A stretch of DNA of 64,000 nt from Paenibacillus sp. 19GGS1-52 (lineage in GTDB: Bacteria > Bacillota > Bacilli > Paenibacillales > Paenibacillaceae). The stretch covers positions 5,022,001-5,086,000 of the forward strand of contig NZ_CP059724.1 in NCBI RefSeq assembly GCF_022369515.1, given 5' to 3'. The notes beneath the pieces are model-generated. The model was not told where the DNA came from and searched no databases. It was given only the letters and a program-made list of their open reading frames with translations. Of this stretch, positions 33,196 through 41,882 are shown piece by piece. The position numbers and the translations under genes were made by a program. Every line of letters begins with the position of its first letter. The stretch's first letter is position 1.

Positions 33196-34587
33196 ATGCC
33201 CACTGATGAAATCAACGCGCTAGAGCGGGCCATTGCCGAGATTACAGAAATCGCTACGGGGTTTGGTCTGGATTTTTATCCAATGCGTTATGAAATATGT
33301 CCCGCCGATATTATTTATACGTTTGGTGCTTACGGGATGCCGACCCGATTCGGGCATTGGAGCTTTGGGAAGACCTTTCACAAAATGAAGTCCCAGTACG
33401 ATTTCGGCCTGAGCAAAATATACGAGCTCGTCATTAACTCCAATCCGTGTTACGCGTTCTTATTAGACGGAAACTCGCTGGTCCAGAATAAGCTGATTGT
33501 GGCCCATGTGCTGGCGCATTGCGATTTTTTCAAAAATAATATGCGGTTCTCGATAACCAACCGTGATATGGTCGAGAGCATGGCAGCCACAGCGGACCGG
33601 ATTGCCGGTTATTCGGTGACCTATGGGACGGATGCGGTAGAGAGCTTCATCGATTCGGTGCTGGCGGTGCAGGAGCATATCGACCCCAGCCTGATCCAGC
33701 CGCGCAAGCTCGGCAAGACCCACCTGCTGGAAGCCAAAATGAAGGAGCGCAAGGACACCCCTCCGGGCAGCGTAAGACCCGCCAATCCCTACAATGAATT
33801 ATGGGATCTAGATAAAAGTGCAGATGTCCAAGATACAGAATCCAGCAGCAGCCGCGCTTTCCCACCCGAACCGGAGAAGGACATCGTCTGGTTCATTCAG
33901 CAGTATTCCACGGTGCTTGAGGATTGGCAGCGCGACATTATGACCATGCTGCATGACGAGATGCTCTACTTCTGGCCGCAGATGGAGACTAAGATCATGA
34001 ACGAAGGCTGGGCTTCCTACTGGCACCAACGCATCATGCGCGAGCTTGATCTGACCGTGGAGGAAACGGTGGAATACGCCAAGCTGAATTCCTCTGTGGT
34101 GCAGCCCTCCCGCCAGAGTCTAAACCCTTACTATCTGGGACTGAAGATCTTCGAAGATATCGAACGGCGCTGGGATCGCGACAAAATCTTCGAGGTGCGC
34201 GAGCTGGAATCCGACACTTCGTTTATCCGCAGCTATCTGTCCAAAGAGCTGGTTAATGACCTGGATCTCTATGTCTTTGAGAAAAAAGGACCGGAATGGA
34301 AAATCACCGACAAAGCTTGGGAAAATGTGCGCGACCAATTGGTGCTGGCGCGGGTCAACGGCGGATCTCCCTACCTTGTCATTCAGGATGCGGACTTTGA
34401 GCGCAACGGCGAGCTGCTTATTGTACATCGCTACGAGAGCATTGAACTGGACTTGAAGTATCTGGAGCGGACGCTGCCGCATATTTACAAGCTATGGGGG
34501 CGAGGCGTGCATTTGCAGACCGTAGTTGAGGATAAAAAAGCGCAGTTCTCGTATGACGGCAAGAAGGTGCAGCGGAAGTTTGTGTGA
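33196..34587 (+). CDS. spoVR: SpoVR family sporulation protein
   Basis: 463 residues, full length for SpoVR, which is needed for proper spore cortex formation and is functionally tied to PrkA and YhbH. Characteristic stretches: FYPMRYEICPADIIYTFGAY, MPTRFGHWSFGK, VAHVLAHCDFFKNN, MNEGWASYWHQRI and LNPYYLGLKIFEDIERRW. The ATG follows AGAAAGGAGATTAGTTC. YhbH is not in the window, and prkA is more than 7 kb away on the other strand. The last 80 bases reappear in decayed form at 37660-37795. Confidence 0.95.
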   Translation: MPTDEINALERAIAEITEIATGFGLDFYPMRYEICPADIIYTFGAYGMPTRFGHWSFGKTFHKMKSQYDFGLSKIYELVINSNPCYAFLLDGNSLVQNKLIVAHVLAHCDFFKNNMRFSITNRDMVESMAATADRIAGYSVTYGTDAVESFIDSVLAVQEHIDPSLIQPRKLGKTHLLEAKMKERKDTPPGSVRPANPYNELWDLDKSADVQDTESSSSRAFPPEPEKDIVWFIQQYSTVLEDWQRDIMTMLHDEMLYFWPQMETKIMNEGWASYWHQRIMRELDLTVEETVEYAKLNSSVVQPSRQSLNPYYLGLKIFEDIERRWDRDKIFEVRELESDTSFIRSYLSKELVNDLDLYVFEKKGPEWKITDKAWENVRDQLVLARVNGGSPYLVIQDADFERNGELLIVHRYESIELDLKYLERTLPHIYKLWGRGVHLQTVVEDKKAQFSYDGKKVQRKFV

Positions 34588-34601
34588 ATATCTAGACAAA
34601 T

Positions 34602-34646
34602 AAACGAACCTTTTCTCCACTTCAATGTGGGAAATGGGTTCGTTTT
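34602..34646 (+). terminator. Terminator after spoVR
   Basis: AAACGAACC pairs with GGGTTCGTTT around an inner CCAC/GTGG pairing, followed by T-rich sequence. Confidence 0.8.
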
Positions 34647-34689
34647 TAGGTTCAGCTACGCAGGACCTGACAATACTCTTAAGCCTAAA

Positions 34690-34905
34690 TAGTGAGCCAT
34701 TCCGAAGGAGCATTATTAACATGGTTTACTGCTGCTAATTGGAGTCCCACTTCTCGTGGAGACCCATTAACATCAGTCAGTGCTGCTAATTTCACATTTT
34801 CATCCTATTTTCTTAAATAAAGAGGAAAATAACGGCATTATTTGCCGTTATTCACTGAATTATAGATAATTCTAGGGATTTAACAGCAGCAAATGCTGCT
34901 AAATT
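34690..34905. repeat. Non-coding structured element downstream of spoVR
   Basis: Two similar stretches (CATTATTAACATGG..CTGCTGCTAATTGGAG and CCATTAACATCAG..GTGCTGCTAATTT) are followed by a perfect 10-bp hairpin (AATAACGGCA/TGCCGTTATT, 34828-34852) and a second hairpin (TTTAACAGCAGC/GCTGCTAAA, 34879-34903). No ORF is supported. It may be a small mobile or repeated non-coding element. Confidence 0.5.
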
Positions 34906-35059
34906 CAAAAATCTCCTTGGAGTCATAGAAAGTTCGGGTTTGGGGATGAGGAGTTCTGATTTCTGAGCAATCCCCCTTTACTCTCAAAAAGACACCCCAA
35001 CTTCACTTACTATCATCTTTTCATTCCCCAATATCACGTATGATGCAGTTCCAACCAAT

Positions 35060-35854
35060 TCAGCGATAGCGAAAAGCCGTCGGCGCAAGCGACTCTCCCC
35101 GGCGCAACTGCTCACGAATGGCGATCATCGCGGCATCTGCTCTCTGAAGCTCAACCAGTAATGCACTCTCGTCCGCGCTGCTCTCCAGCACCTTGACCAT
35201 CGCCCCGCCCTTCAGCACAATGCGCCGCTCAGCAAGCAGGGCCAGAATTGGATCATGGGTGGCCATCAGCACAATCTTCTGATTGCGGACAAGGACATCC
35301 AGCGCCTGGCGGCGGTCAATCCCGGCGTTCTCGATCTCATCGATCAGGACGATCGGGCTGTCAGATAGAACTGCCGTATCCGCAATCATCAACGCCCGCG
35401 ACTGTCCACCGCTTAGAGAGGTCAGCGGACTATCCTGCGTAATCGGCTCACCTGTCAGCAGATTCGCTTGGGATATCACTCGCGCGATCAGATCGGCTTC
35501 ACTGGAGCCGCTAATCGCTTCTTCCCGGCATTCCGCGTGCATGGAGATGAATTCCGCCACGGTGGCATCCATTACGAAATTCATATTTTGCGAGAGCTGG
35601 GCAATCAGCCTGCGCCCCCAGGCAAAACGCACAGCGGGTTCAGCCACCTCACCGTTAATAAGGATTTGGCGTCCGCTTGGCGTATCCCGCTGGGCAATAT
35701 ATTCAATGTCGGCGAGCAGTCTGCTTTTGCCCGAGCCGGTCGGTCCAACCACGGCCACCAGATCGCCCGGCACAAGGGTGATTTCGGCCTGTTCTAATTC
35801 GCCAGACTTCGAGCGGCCGCCTAGAATGGTAATGGAAGTGATCTCTGCGAACAT
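35060..35854 (-). CDS. ABC-type ATPase without a permease partner
   Basis: 264 residues. Walker A GPTGSGKS (37-44), signature LSGGQ (147-151), Walker B IVLIDE (168-173) and H-loop ATHD are intact. The region around the signature and the C-terminal extension (LVELQRADAAMIAIREQLRR) do not match the usual importer ATPases. No membrane permease gene is near. One base separates its start from the GTPase gene stop, so the three genes 35060-37567 form a tight operon. Its partner is probably soluble, and the function is unknown. Confidence 0.8.
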   Translation of the reverse strand: MFAEITSITILGGRSKSGELEQAEITLVPGDLVAVVGPTGSGKSRLLADIEYIAQRDTPSGRQILINGEVAEPAVRFAWGRRLIAQLSQNMNFVMDATVAEFISMHAECREEAISGSSEADLIARVISQANLLTGEPITQDSPLTSLSGGQSRALMIADTAVLSDSPIVLIDEIENAGIDRRQALDVLVRNQKIVLMATHDPILALLAERRIVLKGGAMVKVLESSADESALLVELQRADAAMIAIREQLRRGESLAPTAFRYR

Positions 35855-35855
35855 C

Positions 35856-36572
35856 TCAATTCACCTCCGGAGCGGCGGGAATCGAGGCAGGAATCGCTAT
35901 GCTTTTGACATTGCCCATCTGATAATCACTGCCGATCTTCGTCTCGCCCAGACAGTAGGAGCAGACGGCAGCCGGCATGGAGAACCGCAGCTTCCGCCCT
36001 TCCAGTCCATCCAAATCTTCCGACTGAGCGAGCAGTGAACCCAGCCGTTCTTTGCCTTGTCCAGTCAGGCCGTTCATCTGTATAATCTCCGCCCGGGCAT
36101 TCACCTTGCGCACCCGATGCTGGAATACCTCTCGTTCCGCCTGAGAGACAATATCTCCCTTGGTAATCACTACAACATCTGCCTGCTTGAGCAGTGGACC
36201 CATCTTGGCGGGGGTATTCATCCCCGAAAGATTGTCAATGACACATATAGCCAGCGCCTTGCGAATGAAGGGGGAGCAGCGGTTGCACAGGCCTGCGCTT
36301 TCGCTGATCAGCATATCAAGCCCCTGCTCTTTGCCCCACTGTGCGCAGGCTTCGATATTGGTTACGAAATAGTGATCTGGACATAAATTTCCCGCTAACC
36401 CCAGCAGCACCGGGATACCCTTACTGCGGTAACGTTCGTCATCCTCCGAAGAAACGCAGTCAAACTTCACCACACCCACTGAAATCCCAGTCTCTCGCAG
36501 CCAATCGATGACCCGCAGCAGCATCGAGGTCTTGCCGCTCGAAGGCGGGCCAGCGACGGTAACCAGCTTCAT
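35856..36572 (-). CDS. G3E/HypB-like GTPase with cysteine pairs
   Basis: 238 residues from the ATG at 36572, which follows AAGAGGAGGGGTC; a longer frame to 36668 lacks a site. P-loop GPPSSGKT (8-15), Asp-containing strand VGVVKFDCV, and TKGD (137-140) for guanine recognition. Cysteines at 64, 96, 99 (ESAGLCNRCSP), 110, 204 and 207 (CSYC) could bind a metal or iron-sulfur cluster. G3E GTPases insert nickel, cobalt or other metals into enzymes. The gene overlaps the binding-protein gene by four bases. A metal-handling role is inference. Confidence 0.75.
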   Translation of the reverse strand: MKLVTVAGPPSSGKTSMLLRVIDWLRETGISVGVVKFDCVSSEDDERYRSKGIPVLLGLAGNLCPDHYFVTNIEACAQWGKEQGLDMLISESAGLCNRCSPFIRKALAICVIDNLSGMNTPAKMGPLLKQADVVVITKGDIVSQAEREVFQHRVRKVNARAEIIQMNGLTGQGKERLGSLLAQSEDLDGLEGRKLRFSMPAAVCSYCLGETKIGSDYQMGNVKSIAIPASIPAAPEVN

Positions 36573-37567
36573 GACCCCTCCTCTTGGAAGCCTTGCATAA
36601 AGGAATGATTGACCGCTTCCGTCAACTGCTGGATCTTGCCGCTCCAGACGGTATCCCAGCCCATCCACAGCAGCTTTCCATCTGGAATCTGTGAGGCCAC
36701 ATCCGGATGTGGCGAGGGAAAGAAGGCCTTCTCGTACATCTCAGCCGTCTCGGGGCCAGTGAAAAAGGACGCAAGCTGCCGAACCTCCGAAGAAACATTA
36801 TGCTTCATCAGCATAAAGACAGGGCTGGCGACAGCTCCTTCGAGCGGCCACACGACATGTACTCGATCCTGCTTCTGTATCATTTTTGCATAAAAATACG
36901 GCATAATGTAAATCGCGGTTCCCTTCTCGTTATCCGTACCCGCCAGCTTGGCCATTTGCCCTGGATGAAGTCCCTGGCGCACCGCACGGCCCAGATGGAC
37001 AAGCCCTTCGCTACCCAACAAATTGGCCAGAGTCAGCAGAACCGTCTCGCAAAAGCTGTCCCCGTTATGTCCGCGCATAGTCACTTGTTGATGATAGACC
37101 GGATTTAACAGATCACTCCATGAACGGGGTTCAGGCAGATCCCCAAGCTTCTTGATATCCACAACCATCACCAACGGATTTACGCACAGCAGTGTGGTTC
37201 TTCCCGTAGGGTCCTTCAGACCGATCGAAGCAAAACGCTCATTCGGCTCATACTCGGCAGCATTAGCAAAGACGTCCTGATCCAGAAACTCACTGCGGAA
37301 ATGATCATGAAAAAAGCTGCTGATTCCAGGTGTAATCACGATATCCGGCAGTTCATCCACACTCGTAAAGCTATCCACCTGCTTATAAAAATCGGTTTGG
37401 TTCGCATTCCCTTCGAATTGCAGCTCTTCCGGGTACAGCCCCTTCCATTCTCCCGAGCTTTGCCGGAGCAGAAAGGTTTCCTCCAGTGGCACTTTAAGCG
37501 GGCAGGGCAGCATGGCCAGCAAATGACGGGGCAGGCGGCTTTGTTCTTGAATCGTCTCAGATTTCAT
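36569..37567 (-). CDS. Substrate-binding-fold protein without signal peptide
   Basis: 332 residues from the ATG at 37567, which follows ATACAGGAGGATGATC; an open extension to 37612 adds no signal sequence. Segments such as LPDIVITPGISSFFH, LCVNPLVMVVDIKKLG and EPRSWSDLLNPVYHQQVTM resemble iron- or molybdate-type periplasmic binding proteins, but there is no signal peptide or lipobox, so it should be cytosolic. It heads the operon with the GTPase and ABC ATPase. Possible role: cytosolic metal or cofactor carrier. Function unproven. Confidence 0.72.
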   Translation of the reverse strand: MKSETIQEQSRLPRHLLAMLPCPLKVPLEETFLLRQSSGEWKGLYPEELQFEGNANQTDFYKQVDSFTSVDELPDIVITPGISSFFHDHFRSEFLDQDVFANAAEYEPNERFASIGLKDPTGRTTLLCVNPLVMVVDIKKLGDLPEPRSWSDLLNPVYHQQVTMRGHNGDSFCETVLLTLANLLGSEGLVHLGRAVRQGLHPGQMAKLAGTDNEKGTAIYIMPYFYAKMIQKQDRVHVVWPLEGAVASPVFMLMKHNVSSEVRQLASFFTGPETAEMYEKAFFPSPHPDVASQIPDGKLLWMGWDTVWSGKIQQLTEAVNHSFMQGFQEEGS

Positions 37568-37596
37568 GATCATCCTCCTGTATGAAATTAATATAT

Positions 37597-37617
37597 TATA
37601 ATGGATTCCCATTTATA
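37597..37617. promoter_or_regulatory. Palindromic site upstream of the ABC/GTPase operon
   Basis: TATAATGGATTCCCATTTATA is an imperfect palindrome (TATAATGG/CCCATTTATA) 30 bases upstream of the operon start, placed as an operator over the promoter. The cognate regulator is not known. Confidence 0.4.
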
Positions 37618-37659
37618 TTCACTATTAACATTTGCACATAAATGGCAAGACCCACAGAA

Positions 37660-37795
37660 GACTTAAATATCTGGGGCAGAAGCTGCCCCGCATACTTATA
37701 AGCTATGAGATCGGGCTATGAATCTGCAGACCGTGGTCGAGGTTAAAAAAGCATATTTCTCGTATGATGGTAAAAGGGTGCATAGAAAGTTTATT
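37660..37795 (+). pseudogene. Decayed fragment of the spoVR 3' end
   Basis: Read in frame from 37688 it gives PHTYKL, a stop, then NLQTVVEVKKAYFSYDG and KRVHRKF, matching PHIYKLWGRGVHLQTVVEDK and the rest of the intact SpoVR C-terminus. Upstream GACTTAAATATCTGGGGC also aligns with the spoVR codons, with one base lost. It lacks the rest of the gene and has a stop, so it is a relic. Confidence 0.8.
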
Positions 37796-37818
37796 CTAAA
37801 GGCGCGTAAGAAAAAGCG

Positions 37819-37855
37819 AACCCCCGCAGAGCTAGGCTCTGCGGGGGTTTTGATG
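37819..37855. terminator. Strong bidirectional terminator
   Basis: AACCCCCGCAGAGC pairs perfectly with GCTCTGCGGGGGTT around TAG, with T-rich sequence on both sides. It ends the SLH protein gene on the minus strand. Confidence 0.9.
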
Positions 37856-37860
37856 CATTA

Positions 37861-40335
37861 CTATGGCAAGGTTATGGTAAGTGCGTCCGGATTAGACTTT
37901 CCATCAAGTACAGTAAAGGAGTAGTCAAACATGAGTATCGACTTATCCGCAGAAAGGAGGAGACTATTTATCTTATAGGAGCCGTCAGGTAGATAAAGGT
38001 TAAACTTTCCGTTGTTCACCTCAATATTATACGAGTAGCTTGGGCCGGAGTTTATGCTATACATAGATATCCAACCATCGCCAAACGGTATTCCATCTGC
38101 ATTTTCTATAGTTCCCTCATATTTCTTAGGCAACGTAAAGTCTAACTCGCTCGGTGTAGTCTGACCTTTATCTACCTTGAAGGTAGGTAACATGTTGAGT
38201 ATAATCTGCTTTTTTGTAGCAGCATTAATATAATCACTTATTGTATAGGTATCATCCGGTAAGTACAGGCTAAATTTACCGTTTACTATTGGAGAACTGT
38301 AATGAGCATTAGGACCATATACTGTCCCAGTAACTGATAGAAAACCATCTTCTATGGAAGATCCATCTTCATTTGTTAAGGTACCCTCATATTTGCGGGG
38401 GATAGTAATATTTAACAGACTAGGGCTAGACTGACTATCTTCTATCGTAAAGACATAATAAAATTCAATATCTTCTTGACTCAACGAATTATGGAGTGTC
38501 CCTAATTGATAACTCCCAGAAGGCAACTCCAGACTGAACTCTCCATTCTTTATCTCAACGGAATAAGTACTCACATGAAATACAGAATCCGTACTGAAAA
38601 TACCTAATGTTCCATCTTCAAAAACTGATCCGTCTTCATTTTTTATTATTCCCATAACGTTTTTTTCATCTACTATTGGTGGCGATATTACTACTGGCGT
38701 TACTGTCGGCGTAAAAGTTGGGACTAACGGTGGTGTTGGTGATGGCAACGACGGTAGTGTCGGTACTTCTATTGGCACTGTCGGTAATGTCGGCACCTCT
38801 ATTGGCATTGTCGGTAGTGTTGTTACCGCTGTCGGCTCTGCTGATGGTGTTGGGGTTGGCTCTGCTGTTGGCGTTGGTGTCGGCTCTGCTGTTGGTGTTG
38901 GTGCGGCTGTTGGTACGGCCGTTGGTGCTCCAGTGACTGGTGATGCTACTCCAACCGATATTACTGGCGTAGGTGAGGGTGACGGCAACACTGTAGCTGC
39001 TACTTTATCTACCCCACCAATGTTAACCGAGACATCTGCTGATACATCTTTTCCAACCTCCACTTGGGCTGGTGGATATTCCATTGTAATTCCTGGAGCA
39101 TTAATTAAAGCAGTTTCTATCTTTCCTTTACCAGAAATATCCATGCTTGCGTTGATGGTAAAGGATATGATTTGGGCTTCGTTATTGAGCTTATTGCCAC
39201 TTGCCTCTTTATCTATATTTAGCGTCTGAATACTGCCCTGGGGGATTTCTACGATAATATTTTGTGCCAGCACATTTACAGCTTTGAAGCTGCCCGTTAA
39301 GCTGACCTGTGAATCTTTAGGAAGCTCTTTGGATAATGTAACTGTATTAATGGATGCTCCTTCATTAGATTCTATATTTGCCGTTGACTGAACCTGAATT
39401 TCATCAATCTGCGTGCTGCCTTCGACCACTATTCTTATGCTGCCGATTGCCTTATCAATGATCACTGTAGCCAATTGGGTATTCTCAAAATGAACACTGT
39501 GAGCTCCACCGCCCTTAACAGTGGTAATGCCTGTAACAGTAACGTTCTTTAGATACACATTCCCTTCAGCAATTCCTTCTGCCAAAAGCAGATTTCCAGC
39601 AATGGTCATATTCTGGAGGGTAACATCCGCTGAGTTGACCACTACATTTTGACTTACTGCAGCATTTCCAGTCTCAGGCCCATAGGTGCCCGCTTTATTA
39701 TAGGATACAGTCGTCGTTTCACTCTGAATTGCCAAAGATCTATCTAAGATAACAATAGCCTCTGCACGAGTTGCAAAGGATTGCGGATGAAAGGTATTGT
39801 CTGAATATCCATTCATAATCCCTTTTGCGGATACGGAGTTAATTGCTCCTTTGCTCCAGGTTGCGCTTGCTGATGTATCGCTGAACGGGTTAACAGCCTC
39901 TGAGGCAGTCAGTTGAAGTAGTTTGCTAATAATAACGGCAAATTCCTGACGGGTAACCTTCTTATTGGGGCCGAAGGAGCCATCCGAATAGCCCTGGATA
40001 TAACCAGCGGCATTTGCTTTCAATAGCTCTGAATTATACCAATCTGAAGCAGTAACATCTTTATACAAGCTCTCCTTAGTCTCCACAAACCCAAAGGATT
40101 TATTGATTAACGCAACCAGTTCTGCTCTCGTAATGAATGTATTAGGCTTAAATTGCCCATCTGGATACCCAGAAATAAGACCGTTATCCATCCATTTATT
40201 TATTTGCGCCTTAGCCCAATTCCCTTCGATATCAGACGCAGTTCCAGCAAAAATAGTACCAAAAGGTAAAGATGTTAAACAGATAATAAGCATAACTAAG
40301 ATAGATTTCTTGAGTAACCAGTTTTTAATGAACAC
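37861..40335 (-). CDS. SLH-domain surface protein with three C-terminal beta repeats
   Basis: 824 residues. Signal peptide about 1-32, three SLH repeats (about 34-76, 90-135, 150-195) that bind the secondary cell-wall polymer, then a region rich in short beta strands (230-445, VVVNSADVTLQNMTIAGN) that could form a beta helix. A Pro/Thr-rich linker (450-555) leads to three related repeats of about 88 residues (559-646, 648-737, 739-824), each opening with a G-x-I/L-x-NEDG or NADG motif and containing NGKFSLYLPDDTY-like strands, like carboxypeptidase-regulatory folds. The start is GTG after GTGGGGGAAATAA. Likely displays an adhesion or wall function; no catalytic motif seen. Confidence 0.85.
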   Translation of the reverse strand: MFIKNWLLKKSILVMLIICLTSLPFGTIFAGTASDIEGNWAKAQINKWMDNGLISGYPDGQFKPNTFITRAELVALINKSFGFVETKESLYKDVTASDWYNSELLKANAAGYIQGYSDGSFGPNKKVTRQEFAVIISKLLQLTASEAVNPFSDTSASATWSKGAINSVSAKGIMNGYSDNTFHPQSFATRAEAIVILDRSLAIQSETTTVSYNKAGTYGPETGNAAVSQNVVVNSADVTLQNMTIAGNLLLAEGIAEGNVYLKNVTVTGITTVKGGGAHSVHFENTQLATVIIDKAIGSIRIVVEGSTQIDEIQVQSTANIESNEGASINTVTLSKELPKDSQVSLTGSFKAVNVLAQNIIVEIPQGSIQTLNIDKEASGNKLNNEAQIISFTINASMDISGKGKIETALINAPGITMEYPPAQVEVGKDVSADVSVNIGGVDKVAATVLPSPSPTPVISVGVASPVTGAPTAVPTAAPTPTAEPTPTPTAEPTPTPSAEPTAVTTLPTMPIEVPTLPTVPIEVPTLPSLPSPTPPLVPTFTPTVTPVVISPPIVDEKNVMGIIKNEDGSVFEDGTLGIFSTDSVFHVSTYSVEIKNGEFSLELPSGSYQLGTLHNSLSQEDIEFYYVFTIEDSQSSPSLLNITIPRKYEGTLTNEDGSSIEDGFLSVTGTVYGPNAHYSSPIVNGKFSLYLPDDTYTISDYINAATKKQIILNMLPTFKVDKGQTTPSELDFTLPKKYEGTIENADGIPFGDGWISMYSINSGPSYSYNIEVNNGKFNLYLPDGSYKINSLLLSADKSILMFDYSFTVLDGKSNPDALTITLP

Positions 40336-40489
40336 TTATTTCCCCCACTTGTCTAATCAATTTTATCAATAGGTACGGCTTACTCAATTATGTAAATCCT
40401 ACTACTATTCTGCTAAACAGTTTGCTGTGATCATAACATATTAACTTTTAACTAAATATCATTTTATGTCGAATTTTTTATTTAATAAA

Positions 40490-40536
40490 AAACCATCAAG
40501 TTCTCCTGGTTTTTGGAGGCTTGATGGTTTCCTTTT
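40490..40536 (-). terminator. Terminator after the copper-amine-oxidase-N-like gene
   Basis: AAACCATCAAG pairs perfectly with CTTGATGGTTT, with an inner CTCC/GGAG pair and T-rich flanks. Confidence 0.85.
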
Positions 40537-40561
40537 TAACTTTTAAATATGATCACTATCT

Positions 40562-41761
40562 TCAATTTGCTAACGTATAGGTCAATCCCTCAGTTACTTC
40601 TCCAGTAGGGCCTGTGTGAGTGAAAGTGAAAGTCTGCCCTTCCCTTTTGACAAATTGCAATCCCTCTCTAGGTGGCATAGTTGGATTCTTCTCCCATTTT
40701 TCAAATTCCACTTGCTCTTCCTTCGATAAGAGCTCCTTATATAACACCACAGGACTATCCAGCTTAGGATCAATAAGCAACAGAGTCCGTGATTCAAAAG
40801 GCCGTATAAGCAAAATTCCGTCTTTTACAGAAGCATATTCAACGGTATAGACTTCGTCTAGGCCTCCCAGCTTATTCAAATCAAATCGCTGTTGCACCGT
40901 CCCATTAGATCGTACTAATAGCAGTTCAGTGTCATTCAGCATGACGGTTAACCCCTCTGCTTGCGCAATACTGTTCACGGGACTTCCTCCGTAGTAGCCT
41001 ACCGCTGACTCTCTGATAAGCTTCCCATTATAAATTAGTAGCTTGTAAAGATCATTGCCAAGACTGGGTTCACCATAATTATGGATAACTTGCAGGACGA
41101 CGGTATGAGTATCTGCTTGCAGGAGAGTCATTGCAGCGTATTGATTCGCTCTTACCGCCGACTGGCCGATGTTATGAGGCATCCCGGAGCCGACAGCCGT
41201 ATATATGAGGCCATTATCTTTTCGAACCCAATACCAACCTTTGGAATTACCAGCTACTACGTTAAGGATCTTATAAGACAACGTCATTATATGATTGGAG
41301 TACAAGCTCAGACTGCCGCCAGACCAGTTCACTAAGTCCCGAAGCGGAATGCTTAGACTGCCATTTTTATTCATCATAGCAGCAGACATTGGGTGTGTTT
41401 TTCCGTTCAACATAGCTGTTGTAGTGTTAACCTTCCAGCTTAAGGTCCGGTTTGGACCGCTTATCTGCAAATTTCCGGACTTTTGATCAAAGGACCAAAC
41501 TAGATCCTGAAATACAGCAGCAGCTTGTTTATAAGACACATAAGTAATCCCTTTATTGATAAAAAAATCAATATTGGTATGCTTGGTGTCAAATGACCAA
41601 ACGCTAGGGGCTATTTCAACTAGAGGAACTGATTGTTTTATCGCTACGGGCGACGATGTATTTGCTGCTTGAGCATTTCCTAAGCCTCCATATGTACCTA
41701 GTAGAACACTTATTGTTAGTGCTAGCAGTAGCATTGTTTTAATCCGATTCCGAATTTTCAT
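40562..41761 (-). CDS. Secreted protein with copper-amine-oxidase N-terminal-like domain
   Basis: 399 residues from the ATG at 41761 (MKIRNRIKTMLLLALTISVL); ten further upstream codons are open. A signal peptide ends near NAQAA. Residues about 60-160 contain the YVSYKQAAAVF..NGKTHPMSAAMMNKNGSLSIPLRDLVNW pattern of the Cu_amine_oxidN1 domain, common in Paenibacillus secreted proteins. The remainder looks like a beta-propeller-like or sensor region (YKLLIYNGKLI, LLVRSNGTVQQRF) without catalytic residues. Function unknown; extracellular. Confidence 0.72.
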   Translation of the reverse strand: MKIRNRIKTMLLLALTISVLLGTYGGLGNAQAANTSSPVAIKQSVPLVEIAPSVWSFDTKHTNIDFFINKGITYVSYKQAAAVFQDLVWSFDQKSGNLQISGPNRTLSWKVNTTTAMLNGKTHPMSAAMMNKNGSLSIPLRDLVNWSGGSLSLYSNHIMTLSYKILNVVAGNSKGWYWVRKDNGLIYTAVGSGMPHNIGQSAVRANQYAAMTLLQADTHTVVLQVIHNYGEPSLGNDLYKLLIYNGKLIRESAVGYYGGSPVNSIAQAEGLTVMLNDTELLLVRSNGTVQQRFDLNKLGGLDEVYTVEYASVKDGILLIRPFESRTLLLIDPKLDSPVVLYKELLSKEEQVEFEKWEKNPTMPPREGLQFVKREGQTFTFTHTGPTGEVTEGLTYTLAN

Positions 41762-41843
41762 TGTTTTCCAATCCCTCCCATTTACTATCACTATTGAGAC
41801 GCTGTTGGATGTCGAAAAGTTGCATTCCTTAAGACAAGAAGAA

Positions 41844-41864
41844 ACGGACCCTTATGGGGTCCGT
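41844..41864 (-). terminator. Terminator after prkA
   Basis: ACGGACCC pairs with GGGTCCGT; on the minus strand TTTCTTCTT follows. Confidence 0.75.
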
Positions 41865-41882
41865 CTATATCGATACTGTTCA

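Noticed and set aside
35283..36038. 251-residue open frame on the plus strand across the ABC ATPase gene
   Set aside because: Shadow of a gene with intact Walker and signature motifs.
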